From positions 56,900,671-56,964,670 of the forward strand of contig OY997640.1 of assembly GCA_963921795.1 (NCBI GenBank): DNA of 64,000 nucleotides. The letters run 5' to 3'. The translations under genes were made by a program, and so were the position numbers. Below, in pieces: positions 1 to 11,103 of the stretch. The stretch is from Nannobrachium achirus (lineage: Eukaryota > Chordata > Actinopteri > Myctophiformes > Myctophidae). A model generated the notes under the pieces. That model searched no databases and was not told where the DNA came from. It worked only from the letters and a program-made list of their open reading frames with translations. The first letter of the stretch is position 1; every line of letters starts with the position of its first letter.

Positions 1-529
1 TTCTGACTGCTTTAAAGACAGCATGCCTAGATTCTTCCAAACATTTCCCTTGGGGCTTGAACAAAAGTGCACGTAGGGGGAGAAAAAGTAGGCCATCTTC
101 ACTTGCTGCATGACTCTAATTGTACCTCTGGGAACTCAAAAAGAGAGATGAGCTTTTGTCATCTCATACAACAGGAAAAGCCGTGTAATAGACTAATATT
201 GTCTCTGCAAGACATGCGGCAAACAATTCAGAAGACTGGAATGCTCTTGACGCTTGTCAGTAAAAAGTGTTAAATCTTCTTTGTTAATGTAGCTCTGAGA
301 GTGAATTGTACAAATGTAACCGAAGGGACGCTTATGGGTCCATTTGGTTACATTTGTACTCAGTTAAATGAACAATCCCAGATTGTCCTGTGTACCAAGT
401 ATTAGGATTCCCAAAAGCTCCTTCCACATAATGTGTACATTGTCTTTGCAAAAAAACAGGAACTCAATATTAGCTTAATTTTCTTTCATGCCGCTCTGCT
501 ATTCCCTCTGTCTCTCTCATTCTCTCCAG

Positions 530-3500
530 CTATGAGGATGCCAAAAACCGCCTGGCCCAGACCAAGCTGCTGGCTCCCGCCTACTTCATCCTAGGAGGAA
601 ACCAGACCGGCCAGGGCTGTGTCATCACCAGGTCCAGAGAGCTCAGCCTTGACATCTGGGAGTAAGGAGCTGATTTTCTAGTGTTTTCATTGTTTGAATT
701 AGATCCTTTTTAGATGTCACAATAGATTGAGATGTGTAAGTGCGTGTTTAACTTTGGAGCTTGTGAGGGGTTTGGTTTGCATTTGGAGTTAAGTCCTTAA
801 GTACTGTGGACAGTGATTTTGCTTTGTCCCAGGTACAACGGTCCATTGTAGTAGCAGGGCTCTAAGGATGACATGTTTTTTTGGGGACCAGAATGCCCCA
901 AACAAATCTCTCAAAAACAACTGGCTGCATTTGGTTACTCCATGGCCTTTCCGCTAGCTCCACCATTAGGCCAGAATTCCAAGTGCACAAGATGATATCA
1001 AAATATCACTCAAAAAAGGAACAGAGGAGAGGATGTAAAATGAACCTACTTTAATGTCTATAACAAAGATTAAAATGTTTTGATGGAGCTGGTCTTCATC
1101 AGGAGAGATTGCTGAGTGCATTCATGTTCTACAAAGGATGACCCCCACTGATTTCTGTGGGTTTTGATTTTCTTGGCCTGTGACCCTTCCTCTGGTGCCA
1201 CCCTTAGGTCAAACTTTACATCTACTGTATTTGTTGTAAGGATGGTTAAAATGAAACCGGGACACAGTGTTTTAATTTAACAGACAACAGCAAGACATTA
1301 TAGCCTGTTATAACCTAGAACACAGTAGGCCTACTGACTTTTATAGATTGTGGTGTGTCAACAATTTGCTTTGAACTCCTTTATGAACCCTGTTTCACAA
1401 CAATCACAAGACGTCTTGTGATTGTTGTGAAATTTGGTCATGAGGTTTCGGTCCGACTAGCCGTCATCGGATCTTCAGTCTATCAGTAGCTACATCTGTC
1501 TGTATATGTGTCAGTTCAATTCAAAGGAGCTTTATTGGCATGAAGATATACATAAAATATATGTTTACATTGCCAAAGTGTCAAAATATAATAATAACAG
1601 TTGGGAAAAGTATAGTTGGAGGGGGTACAGCATTATGTTAAACAGAGCTATGTCACATTGCGTTGTTATATACATGTTATACTGTATATACAGGCTATAA
1701 AGCTTTTTGAAAAAAATAGCAGCAATTGTTTGCAGTCACTTTGGGACAATTTAGCAGCATATAGTCTCAAAACTATTAAATAGTTTCCAAAAAATCGGAT
1801 TTAAAATGTGTTTAAAGGTAGCAGCTCTGTTTATAGGTGCAGTAGGTCTAGAGGTCTACTCGGTACAGAGTAGTGCGGGTAACTCAATGTTTAGTAGTCC
1901 TTAGGGTGACTGTATTCACTGGCAAACCTTTTATCTTTTATGGTTATGTGTCTCTGTCTAAGTTCATGTTTTTTTGTTTTGTTTTTTTCCTGAGCGGTGC
2001 TACTGGAAGGAGCTTAGCTCCAACATCTGGCTTTGCACGGTTCAGAAAAAATCTGGCCTACATCTGGCCCACATCTTGGCACAAACGGCTCAAAGTTTGT
2101 TGTACGCCCAGGGTCCAATTGCCCAAGCTTCACAGGACGTGCTGTGATTGGCCAGCGGGACGCTTGATGAAATTAACTCATAAATAGCACCGCTCACTTC
2201 ACACTAGGTGTGATCTTTTTGAATGATTCAACTCTTCTCTCCCTCCCTCTAGGATTGAGCTGAAGCTGGGGAGGTGGTACGTTCTGGAGACCAACTATGA
2301 CCACTGGGATCAGCCTCTGTTCCTGGATGACCGCAGAACACCGGCTATGAAGTGTATGAACCAGACCTCGCAGGGAGTAAGTCAAATGAAAAATATATAT
2401 ATTTACATATAGCCTTTCATTAAATAAATGTACAGCTGCTTTGACAGTAATTCTATATCTGCAAGAAAAAGTGCACAATTCTTATAAGATTGAAGTTCAA
2501 CTCCACCTCAAATGCATTTATATAGCCCTTAAATAAATGTACAGCTGCTTTGACAGTAATTCTATATCTGCAAGAAAAAGTGCACAATTCTTATAAGATT
2601 GAAGTTCAACTCCATCTCAAATGCATTTATATAGCCCTTAATCACTGTTCTCAAAGGGATTTACATCACATTTAACCATGGAAGTAAACTGTCCTGGCTC
2701 TCAATCTGGCAAGGTCGAATCCCCAAGAAATACACTTGGTTCTGATGTCACCTCATGCCAGTCTCTTGCTCTGAGAGCCTCATTACATTCAGGGAAGGAC
2801 TCTAGAATTTCAGCCTTATTTTACTACTACTCACACTTGATCTGTCTCTTTGTCTTTCATAGAACATCACATTGAAGACGATGTACGATATGCTCTCAAC
2901 CAAACCAGTCCTGAACAAAGTGAGTCTTATGAAATTCACTACTCGGTGCAGTTGCACACAACACATTGACTTGTATAAATGTATGTGAGTGATTAACCCA
3001 TTTAGGCCTAGGATTATTGAATGCTTTAACCAGTGAAAAATAGCAGATATACAAGCTCACAGCGCGGCACCGAGTGCCGCGCTGCAAGCTTGTAGATCTG
3101 CTATTTTTGAAAAAAGTTGTAAAAATCTTTGAATATATGTATTTTCAAAGCGAACGTTTGTAACTAAAATTTTGCTTCTGGGGGGTCCCTGGAACTAAAT
3201 ATATTGAGATGGGGGTCCGTGGCCAAATACATATCATTTTGGGGGTCCTTGACATAAAAAGGTTTGAGAACCACTGACATAGTAGTCTCTCAAGAACAGT
3301 GAAAGGGACCTTTTCTTTGACGATGGCTGGCCAGATTGCTGACATAGAAACATAGGGTTTTCAAAAAATCTTAGAAGGATTCAAAAGACACTTATAGAAT
3401 CGGGTCAAAATCGTATTTTAAAGCATAAAATAATGATACACAATAATGTGTACCCGTTCTAAATGGGTTGAAATAAACTAAAACTAAACTAAACTAAAAC

Positions 3501-3637
3501 TAAACACAACCACAGCCGACTCATTTATGTCCTCCATTCTCTTGCAGTTGACCACATACACAACCCTGATGGACGTGTCAAAGGGCAGACTGGAGTCCTA
3601 CATCCGTGACTGCCCTGACCCCTGTATGCCCTGGTGA
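530..3637 (+). CDS. asah1: Acid ceramidase, 3' part of gene (last four coding exons)
   Basis: Lysosomal N-acylsphingosine amidohydrolase, which hydrolyses ceramide to sphingosine and fatty acid. Coding exons are 530-661, 2253-2376, 2863-2919 and 3548-3637 (stop TGA 3635-3637). All are bounded by AG/GT and join in frame to the last 133 residues. Diagnostic blocks are [55 protein letters not shown] and the C-terminus [10 protein letters not shown], which matches the human ASAH1 end and its terminal Cys pair. NAAA, the closest paralogue, lacks this exact tail. The catalytic Cys and the signal peptide lie upstream of the window, so the gene is cut by the left edge and not necessarily broken. Bases 1-529 are intron. 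It lies next to pcm1 as in human 8p22. Exons are seen directly; function is inferred from the family. Confidence 0.95.
2187..2219. repeat. Half copy of the accaccgctcacttcac foldback element
   Basis: A single diverged arm ending in a T run, related to the right arm at 6716-6758. It lies about 30 bp upstream of the acceptor of the asah1 exon at 2253, so part of that intron's 3' end may be transposon-derived. Confidence 0.5.
2421..2640. repeat. Two-unit 109-bp tandem duplication in an asah1 intron
   Basis: The unit starting aaataaatgtacagctgc at 2422 recurs at 2531 and continues through tatagccctta at 2521-2531 and 2630-2640. I saw essentially one substitution between units (cacctc/catctc), which indicates a recent duplication. 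The end of the unit belongs to the interspersed family containing atgcatttatatagccctt. Confidence 0.9.
2997..3467. mobile_element. piggyBac-like MITE (TTAA target) carrying a hairpin module
   Basis: The left end is TTAA (2993-2996) followed by CCCATTTAGGCCTA. The right end is TCTAAATGGG followed by a decayed TTGA (3468-3471). The inverted termini and TTAA target suggest a non-autonomous piggyBac-type element. Its interior contains the hairpin at 3036-3108 and tandem gggggtcc segments resembling hAT ends, so it is composite. Related copies are at 34142-34271 and, truncated, at 44440-44535. Confidence 0.65.
3036..3108. repeat. Hairpin module, copy 1
   Basis: Inverted repeat of about 73 bp with arms of about 35 bp. 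The outer arms are AAAAATAGCAGATATACAAG and CTTGTAGATCTGCTATTTTT. The inner arms GCGCGGCAC and GTGCCGCGC are private to this copy. Confidence 0.9.
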
Positions 3638-4760
3638 ACATCTCCTCTACCTCTTCAGTTTTCTAAATGCCTGATTGCACAGAATGACTGGGAGAGAGAG
3701 AAATGAGCTCAGGTCTTTCCTCAGTGACTAATCATAAGAACCAAAGATGTTGTCTCACGAGTATCTTTAACCAAAGCAGATTAGAGTGTCCAGATGACGC
3801 AGGGGCAAAGTTGCTGCCCACCACCGTAGAGACTGGGGTTTGATTCCTCCCTGGTGTTTTCCGGCTTGGCCAGGCGTTCCAACAAACACAATAGTCTCAT
3901 GTGCATAAGTGTAGTTGCAGTTTTCCACAAGGTGGCATACCGTGTCCTATTCCAGTTCATTTCCCCATACCGTTTTTCGTTTGGCTCTGCGGCCAATTTA
4001 AACCGGACACACATGTGACACATTCACATGTGTCATATGTACAAAAAACTGCTGATGAGCAAATTAAATGTAGCAATAGAAAGATGTAAGGAAACGGTTC
4101 TACCACTTTCCGGAAACCTGCGACTACACTTATTCACAGAGCCAATTGGCTGTAATCGCGGGTGGGAAGCAGGAGAGGAAGGGTGATCTATCACTGTGAC
4201 TGCACTAACCACTCCCACAGGTTGGTTGCCTATTCGGCAGGGAGCAGAACTTGGAAGAATGGCATTTTACGCCCCCTCGCTGTCAGATGAAAAGAAGGTT
4301 GACGACTCCATGTGTATCGGAGGAGACGCATGGTTATCTACACCCGCCCCTAGATCCAGAACAGTGACAGGGATATACATGGGGGGGAATGGCAATGACT
4401 AAATTGGGGAGAATAAGAAAAAAATAATGCTGATCTGCTGAAATTCAGCTGATGATAAAACATGTTAACCTGAAGTCAGTGTAAAAGTGAAACTGATATT
4501 TGAACACTTGTTTTGTACTACTGTATGGCTGTAGGTGAAGAATGTGTTTTGTAATGTGAGATATACTGCAGTATGTGAATATTCTGTCAGGTTGTAGACT
4601 AGCAGAAGGCCTCAACCTGGGTCTCAACCCTCAGAGGAGACACAGGAAGGAGGCCAGATAATTTGTTGAGAACCACTGTGTGATAACACAAGAGCATTAA
4701 CGGAACACGACTAATCAATTAACTTTTACTGATAATTGTAAGGTCTACTTTGGTAATAAA
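3638..4760 (+). terminator. asah1: asah1 3'UTR with poly(A) signal at 4755-4760
   Basis: AATAAA at 4755-4760 is the first clear poly(A) signal after the stop codon, giving a 3'UTR of about 1.1 kb. No other gene is seen between the stop and this signal. The true cleavage site is inferred only. Confidence 0.45.
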
Positions 4761-4888
4761 AACCTATGACTGTGTTTCTGGTATTTCATTTGAAAAAGAA
4801 AGAAAGTCAGGCACTTCTTGAAAACTAGAAAGATGCAATTGTAAATCGCAACATTGTGGTTGCTGTGACCCGAATCGCTCTAGCAAAT

Positions 4889-5040
4889 TAATTCCCATAT
4901 ATGGAGTATATGGAGATCCATGATGTCATCAATATTAAGCCCATATCTGGGAATGCCCATATATGGACATATTGTGTCAGTCTCAATATGGAGATCCCTA
5001 ATGTCATCAGTATAAATCCCATATCTTGGAATGGCCATAA
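4889..5040. repeat. Repeat with CCATATATGG palindromes
   Basis: Several related units contain ccatatatgg or diverged forms next to gagatcc and atgtcatc. CCATATATGG matches the CArG consensus bound by SRF. Similar units occur at 9247-9256 and 56075-56340, so the motif is probably part of a dispersed repeat and not a local promoter. Confidence 0.5.
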
Positions 5041-5165
5041 AAAAGCTGGTTGATTTGACATTTATGGCCCAAGTGCGTGCCACCAAAACTGTGAGGAGTA
5101 GCGCGGCAAAATAAAGTTTTTCTAGGATGTGATGGATGGATGCAATAAAGTCGGTCAAGTACTAT

Positions 5166-5195
5166 AGTCTGGTTGCCCTGCAGGGGCAACCAGAC
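5166..5195. repeat. 30-bp palindrome around TGCAG
   Basis: GTCTGGTTGCCC and GGGCAACCAGAC flank a short centre, forming a near-perfect hairpin. It lies in otherwise AT-rich intergenic DNA with no gene attached. Confidence 0.8.
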
Positions 5196-5821
5196 TGGTG
5201 GTTCATTTGAACAAAAGTGCTGAGCACTCTTCACAGCTCTGAATAGATTGTAGCACTTAACTTTAACCACAATTCTGATTTGAAATTTGATTAACATTTG
5301 ATTCATTTATTTTGATCTAAACAGGATTCCTTTCAATCATTTAAACTCATTCATTTTTTTCTCTTCTGTGACTGAATCAAAATGAAAATGAGCTTCTAAC
5401 AAATCTTTGTCAGGAACTTTGGGATAAATGCCAAGAAAAAGCAAGGCAAGCCTTTTGAACATTTAATCGAACCACCATCCTGTCTGTAATTATCTTATAT
5501 ACTGATAATGCAGTAGTCTTTTGCAGTAGGTAAAGATAAGATAACCGTAATAACATTTTACTAGCAGAATTGTATTTCAGAAATATTTACAACCTTGATT
5601 ACACTACACTCAAATATAAATGTAACTTTAAAATATGAAGTTACTGTTTTAACATTAAATAGCTAGACTTCCTGGTCAAATTTAACATTTCTGACACCTA
5701 GATTGACATTCTTATCCACAATTGTCAGTTAATATCAACATCATTATTCCTAGGACAAATAATGTCACTTTTGTCATTCATGTGTATTAGGCTTTTCTGG
5801 ATATCTGTAGTAGCATTCTTA

Positions 5822-5992
5822 AGGCCTGTCCATACTTTCTCTGAAATGTTCGTGAGTTGGACTTTCCGACATGCACATTTCAGAACTCTCATTGGGTCTA
5901 ATGCTTTCAGAAGTCGCGAGGGACATAATTCTATGGTCGAAAAGGACATTTTGACCGAAAAGGGCAGTTTTGGTCAAAGTATGGACAGGCCT
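5822..5992. mobile_element. PIF/Harbinger-like MITE, 171 bp
   Basis: Terminal inverted repeats AGGCCTGTCCATACTTT and AAAGTATGGACAGGCCT are perfect and flanked by TTA on both sides (5819-5821 and 5993-5995). A 3-bp TWA duplication is typical of PIF/Harbinger. There is no coding content, so it is non-autonomous. Confidence 0.75.
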
Positions 5993-6420
5993 TTACTATA
6001 GGAGAAACTCCCATTTATGATATCATCCATACAAATACAAATGTCAGTGATAATTTGAATATCTGGCCATCAGTGGTTACAATATATGACCAGTAGGTGC
6101 TAATTGACAAATCCACTTAGCAGTTCTTACGACCATTTATTTACTAATATAATGTAATCTACATCTACAATGACTGGATTGTGATAGACAACTGTGGCAA
6201 CACTTGTTTTATATGAGATGATCACCTGCAGACACTACACCACTCCTCCTACAGTACTTTTAAGTTTACGTAAAACATTTGACCTGATATTATTCTTGAA
6301 TATGAGGTATGTGTAGCTTAATTTAATAACATGTTTATTAACAGTACAGGTAGTACAGTCAATATGCTTAAAGAATAACACAAAGCCTCAGGGGCCTGTT
6401 TCCATTGTTTATAAAATAAA

Positions 6421-6764
6421 AAAAAATCACACCCAATGTGAAGTGAGCGGTGGTCGTGCTTGCATAACGCTGAGGAAAACACATTGCTATGGCAAAACGC
6501 TGAGAAAAAGTGGCTACAGATAGGTCTAGGATGTAACTGGTGATGTAATATGACTACACACACATATTGCTATGGCAAAACGCTGAGGAAAACACATTGC
6601 TACGGCAAAACGCTGAGGAAAAGTGGCTATATCCTAGTCCTTTTCCTCAGCGTTTTGCCATAGCAATGTGTGTGTGTGTGTAGCCTGTATTACATCACCA
6701 ATTACCAATTGAAGACGTTATGCAAGCACGACCACCGCTCACTTCACATTGGGTGCGATTTTTT
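6421..6764. mobile_element. Foldback element with 43-bp terminal inverted repeats
   Basis: Left arm 6427-6469 (TCACACCCAATGTGAAGTGA...) is matched by right arm 6716-6758. A nested inverted repeat inside (GCTATGGCAAAACGCTGAGG against its complement near 6640-6665) makes the whole element one long stem. A second, damaged copy is at 27463-27726. The superfamily is not recognised and no clear target duplication is visible. Confidence 0.8.
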
Positions 6765-7196
6765 CTTATAGAGATGCTTGGAGGCAACCACCTTTACAAC
6801 CATCTAAACTACATTAATGCTTCTTTATAGATGTGATGCAGGGGAAACTAGACCGCACTCTGTCGAGGCACCTTGTGCACTCGTGGCCATGTATGGCCTA
6901 CTTGTGCACCAGCAGAGCGTGCAAGTACTGCGATCGATGCTGTTCTGTACTCATTGGCTAAAGGTGGCCATAAACACAGACGCACAGATTCCACCAGGAA
7001 ACAGACGGCACAAAACACAGTACTTGCTCGCTCTGCTGGCACAGGTAATAAGGCACCTTATTTATGCAACAAGGATGTTGTAATGTGGGAGGGGTATCCA
7101 GTGTGAGATCTAAATCACCTTCAAGTCTGCAGCACTTAGGCCTTCGTGGGTCTTTATCTCCGCCAACCAAAGGTGGAGCAAGAGATGTTGTTTTTG

Positions 7197-7198
<2 letters not shown>

Positions 7199-7240
<42 letters not shown>

Positions 7241-7257
7241 TGTGAGAGAGAGAGAGG
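7199..7257. repeat. (TG)n followed by (GA)n microsatellite
   Basis: About 40 bp of pure TG dinucleotides run into a short GAGA tract, about 250 bp beyond the 3' end of the dnaaf4 ORF. Confidence 0.95.
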
Positions 7258-7492
7258 GAGTCATACACACTGACTCCCTCTCAAAAGGCTGTCCTTTCAA
7301 ATTATTCACAAACAACATGTAATTTTGGCGAATTAATAATCGCAGAACTATTGTCCCTCCAAGCTATGGACCACATCTAGCCATTGTTGCTGAACCTTAG
7401 GTTGGTTTTATTTACTCATTCGTTCCAACCTATCACTTAAGTCTCACAAATCAATTTCCACTTGGTACACTTACAGAAATCTGGGGAACCAA

Positions 7493-8761
7493 TTAGTTGT
7501 CTACTAGTGCAATATCTTCATCCATCACCTGTTCTTCACATAACTCCACCTGCCCACTGTCACTACCTTGAATAATTAGTCTGATTCTCTGAGCATCTGC
7601 CTGTAGGGATTCATTTTGAGGAGCAATCATCAAAGCAGCTTGGTAATCCTGAAGGCCTTCTGGGTAGAGTTCCAGCTCACAGAAAGCAGTTCCTCGCCGT
7701 ACATGTGCTTTTACTCTGGCAGATGCATTGTCAGGAACTGGTGGTGTCAGAAGATCAAGGGCCTTAGAGCAATCCTCAATAGCTTTGTGGAAATGTCTTA
7801 GTTTCAGATGACAGGCAGCCCTGTTTGAATACAAGGCCGGGATCATTCTGTTCAGCTTGACAGCAAGGTTATAGGCATTTACTGCACCCAGATAGTTTCC
7901 AATTGAAAAACATTTGTCTCCTTTCTCCTTCAACCAGTCTGGGTTCCTCTCTTCCTCCTTTAAGTCCTTCAGTTCTGCAAGGTCTGCATTTATGGCACGT
8001 CTTGCTTCAGCTTGCTTTTTGAGCCACTCCTCCTCTTCAGCCAATTGGGATTCTCTGAGTGGTGTGGGGAGCCCACGTGGGGTAAACTTGAGTTGAATAT
8101 TTCCAAAGGATCGTGGCACAGGCAAATTGACCTGCCTTTTCTTGTTGCTTCTCTGATCACATTTGACCATGCATGCATCTGAAGATGTGTGCTTTTTCTC
8201 TGAGCTGGTGCTTACGGTGCTTGGACTTTTAATTTTGACTAATGGTTCTCTGACAGTTACTTTTTCCTCCTTTAATTTCCATGACCCCACTTCTGCTGTT
8301 ACTTCATCAGCTCTCATTTTCTTGATCCTCTCCATCTCTTCCTTCTCAAGCCTCATCATTGTGTCCACTGCATATCTTTTATCTTCTCTCTTTTTTTCTT
8401 CTTTGGCTTTGGTGTCCATCGCAATCGTTTCCTGGTATTTCAAGAGTGCCCTCTCTCTAATACTTTGCATTTGCTCTTTATTGTTGTTCCTAATCATGAG
8501 ATGCTCCCACATCCTGTGGGTCCTCTTCTGCAGAATGATAGCTGCAACACCATTTCCAATCTGTGCAATGCTTTTATCATCAATGACAGGTTCAAACAGA
8601 AAGGCCTCAAACAGAAAGGGTGGGAAATGGATCTTTAGATATTCATCTGTAGAAAGTATATCCACTTTCGCAACCTTTGTACCTTTTAAAGGTACATTTA
8701 TGTAAACAGTTGATTCTGTCTGTGTCCATGAGTAGTCTTTAATGATCAAAGGCATTTCCAA
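7493..8761 (-). CDS. dnaaf4: Dynein axonemal assembly factor 4, single uninterrupted ORF
   Basis: A cytoplasmic co-chaperone that works with HSP90/HSP70 in preassembly of axonemal outer and inner dynein arms (family knowledge). The 422 residues match the length of human DYX1C1/DNAAF4 (420). A CS/p23-like domain spans about residues 3-87 (KDYSWTQTESTVYINVPLKG, FPPFLFEAFLFEP). A charged coiled-coil linker follows, then ESQLAEEEEWLKKQAEARRA. Three TPRs cover about 273-383 (NPDWLKEKGDKCFSIGNYLG, YSNRAACHLKLRHFHKAIED, HVRRGTAFCELELYPEGLQD). The ATG at 8761 gives the full CS domain. The mammalian gene has many introns; here there are none and no stop or frameshift, so this is an intact retrogene or a gene that lost all introns. 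No poly(A) tract or target duplication is evident, which argues for age. Confidence 0.93.
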   Translation of the reverse strand: MEMPLIIKDYSWTQTESTVYINVPLKGTKVAKVDILSTDEYLKIHFPPFLFEAFLFEPVIDDKSIAQIGNGVAAIILQKRTHRMWEHLMIRNNNKEQMQSIRERALLKYQETIAMDTKAKEEKKREDKRYAVDTMMRLEKEEMERIKKMRADEVTAEVGSWKLKEEKVTVREPLVKIKSPSTVSTSSEKKHTSSDACMVKCDQRSNKKRQVNLPVPRSFGNIQLKFTPRGLPTPLRESQLAEEEEWLKKQAEARRAINADLAELKDLKEEERNPDWLKEKGDKCFSIGNYLGAVNAYNLAVKLNRMIPALYSNRAACHLKLRHFHKAIEDCSKALDLLTPPVPDNASARVKAHVRRGTAFCELELYPEGLQDYQAALMIAPQNESLQADAQRIRLIIQGSDSGQVELCEEQVMDEDIALVDN

Positions 8762-9003
8762 TCAATTCCAACAGTTAAGGTTGCTCTTAATAACTACTGT
8801 TCTTTATTAGGATTATTAACTATTAAAAAAGTATTAATATCATACTAAAATCTATTTTCAACAAGTGCTTTCCAATCTACAATGACATCAAGCTGCACAA
8901 GCTTTTATAATATAGCAGTGATGTCATAGTTAGTTCCAACCTTATGATTGGTGGAGAGGAATTACAGTCCTAGACCTCCGAATGCACCATTTTTACCTGT
9001 CCT

Positions 9004-9016
9004 GTATCCTAGCAAC
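9004..9016. promoter_or_regulatory. X-box-like RFX site upstream of dnaaf4
   Basis: GTATCCTAGCAAC fits the RFX X-box consensus GTNRCC-N(0-3)-RGYAAC with a perfect AGCAAC half-site and one mismatch in the other half. It lies about 243 bp upstream of the dnaaf4 ATG. A CCAAT box in reverse (ATTGG, near 8948) lies between. RFX factors drive ciliary genes including human DYX1C1. Function here is inferred. Confidence 0.5.
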
Positions 9017-9131
9017 TGTTGAGTGAGTTGTGTTTGAAATTCTTAGAAGATGATTAGAATGCAAAGAATTCCAGACATAAGAGTTACACATATACTTTAG
9101 AATATACAGAATTTAAAGTATGTGTTAACTT

Positions 9132-9134
<3 letters not shown>

Positions 9135-9190
<56 letters not shown>
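9135..9190. repeat. (TG)n microsatellite
   Basis: 28 uninterrupted TG units followed by TCTG units, upstream of dnaaf4. Confidence 0.97.
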
Positions 9191-9192
<2 letters not shown>

Positions 9193-9293
9193 TGTCTGTC
9201 TCTCTCGATCTGCTTCTCCGATTGGTGAAACACTTGCCCAAGTTGCCCATATATGGAGATCCTTGAACTCTCCCAAGTTGGCGTGGCATAGAC

Positions 9294-9495
9294 CAGTGGT
9301 TCTCAACCCCCAGGAGGGTACCCACATGAGGCACTGTGAGCTTGTAAATCTGCTATTTTCCCAATATGTATGTGGAACAGAGTCAAACTAATTATAATGC
9401 ATCATCTCCTATAATTCCAGATATCTTTCAGGGTGTGGGGGTCCCCAGTTCAAATATGATTATTTTGCACAGCATGAAAAGGTTGAGAACCACTG
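9294..9495. mobile_element. hAT (Charlie-like) MITE containing a half hairpin
   Basis: Ends CAGTGGTTCTCAACC and GGTTGAGAACCACTG are inverted repeats typical of hAT-Charlie derivatives. The flanking octamers (gcatagac, gtatagta) match only partly, so the target duplication has decayed. A single arm of the hairpin module (GTGAGCTTGTAAATCTGC) lies at 9336-9353. Confidence 0.7.
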
Positions 9496-10108
9496 GTATA
9501 GTAGCCTAGTAAACTCCTCCCATCTTCTGTTGAATTCGAAGAAGGCAGGAGGAGTCTGGTTTATGAGGCTACTACTGGCATAGATGACTGACACCATAGA
9601 CTGGTCTCAGATTACTCTGATAGCAGGTACTACTCTGCTCTGATGATGGCTATTACACTTGTACTAAATCTATAAATTAATCTGTGTTCCCATCCGACCG
9701 ATCGACCTCAAACTTGGTGTATCACAGAGGATCGGAGGGCGAAGTTGGCTGGATCAACAGTTATCCTGAAATCAATCAATCTGTCTTTATAAAATAGGCA
9801 CCAAATTTGTCCCAGAAATAGCACAGAGCATGCTCTAAAGATTTATCTAGGGCACCCAAGCTGGAGACCTTTGGGGTCAAATCCAATATCCAATATGGCC
9901 ACCACCTAAAAACGCTAAAAAGCTTTATCATTACAATTGGGTGTGTCTGGAAACCTAATTTGATGTCCACTGCACCTAGTAGAACAGGTAAATTCCAACT
10001 ATGTGCAAATGTACTTGACAAATAATTATGGAAGGCAAAATCCATCTGCTGTAAATGTAATTGTAGAATAGATGTGCTGTCTGGAGTTTTGAATGCACTG
10101 GATGCTAA

Positions 10109-10410
10109 AGCCTCTATCAGAGTCTGCACCGCGGTGGAAAGTTCTTTTTGAGTCATAAAACTACGTTACGTCATTCCTCGCGGTGAAGAGCTTTCCACCG
10201 CGAGTCCCGACACATCTCTCTGTTTTTACTATCAGACAGATAGGCTCTTCACCCCGTTCACTGATTGGTCGATCTAGACCAGTCAGTGGTGAATAGGACT
10301 TCACCGTGACTGACTATGATGGCCTTCACTTATTTTCTGACTTAAGGTGGAAAGCTTTCCACCTCAAATTTGCGGTGGATAGCTCTTCACCGCAGACTCT
10401 GATAGAGGCT
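10109..10410. mobile_element. PIF/Harbinger-like MITE, 302 bp
   Basis: Terminal repeats AGCCTCTATCAGAGTCTGC and GCAGACTCTGATAGAGGCT are perfect and flanked by TAA on both sides (10106-10108 and 10411-10413). The interior contains several further inverted segments based on gcggtggaaag and ctttccaccgc. Confidence 0.8.
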
Positions 10411-10593
10411 TAACAATCATGTTTTGGCATGTACACAGGAAGCCACTTCTCTCAATTACCTAGTTCTCTCAAATACTTTATCATAACTGTCTGTAAAAAT
10501 AATAATCTCATTAAAAACAATATAATTTGAAGACGATGTGTAAACTTCAGTACAAATGAATGACAATTACACCACTCTCAAAAGATTCAACTT

Positions 10594-11103
10594 TTTATTT
10601 ATTAAAACCTGTTACCTGCTAACATTAATGGAAATAATGGGAGCTTAGAACAAAGAAAAACACACTAAAGCAGCAGAACAAGGCAAAAATAGACAAAAAT
10701 AGAACATTTAAAACGGAATTCAAACTGATCCCAGAACAGTAAAATTAACAAAAAGAATGAGGGCTACTAGAAAGAAAATAAAAGATTCAAACAGAGGCGC
10801 ACAACTTTGTCAACAGCAGCATAGGGGAAGAACAACCTAAATCAGCAACCAATTAAATGAACATGTTGAGGAATAAAGTGATTTAAGTGTTGATTATGTG
10901 TAGCTATAGCTTTTATTTCAATATGTGTTTGTTACTGCAGCCTGTGATGAATCATCTGAACCGTTGCTCCTGCCAGTTACTTCAACATAAACAACAATCA
11001 ACAAAAAGAACAATCGATCGTCCGTTGATACAGGCTCAGGGTGCAAGATTGATGCTACTGTAGTGTTTCTAAAAATCAATGGATATTTAGACGGTGTGAT
11101 TCT
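10594..11103 (-). terminator. pcm1: pcm1 3'UTR and poly(A) signals
   Basis: Two overlapping AATAAA signals on the minus strand (TTTATT at 10594-10599 and 10598-10603) lie about 500 bp after the pcm1 stop codon. This is a reasonable 3'UTR length and no other gene intervenes. Confidence 0.55.

Noticed and set aside
8163..8705. 180-codon antisense ORF inside dnaaf4
   Set aside because: Hydrophobic shadow of the Lys/Glu-rich linker of dnaaf4.
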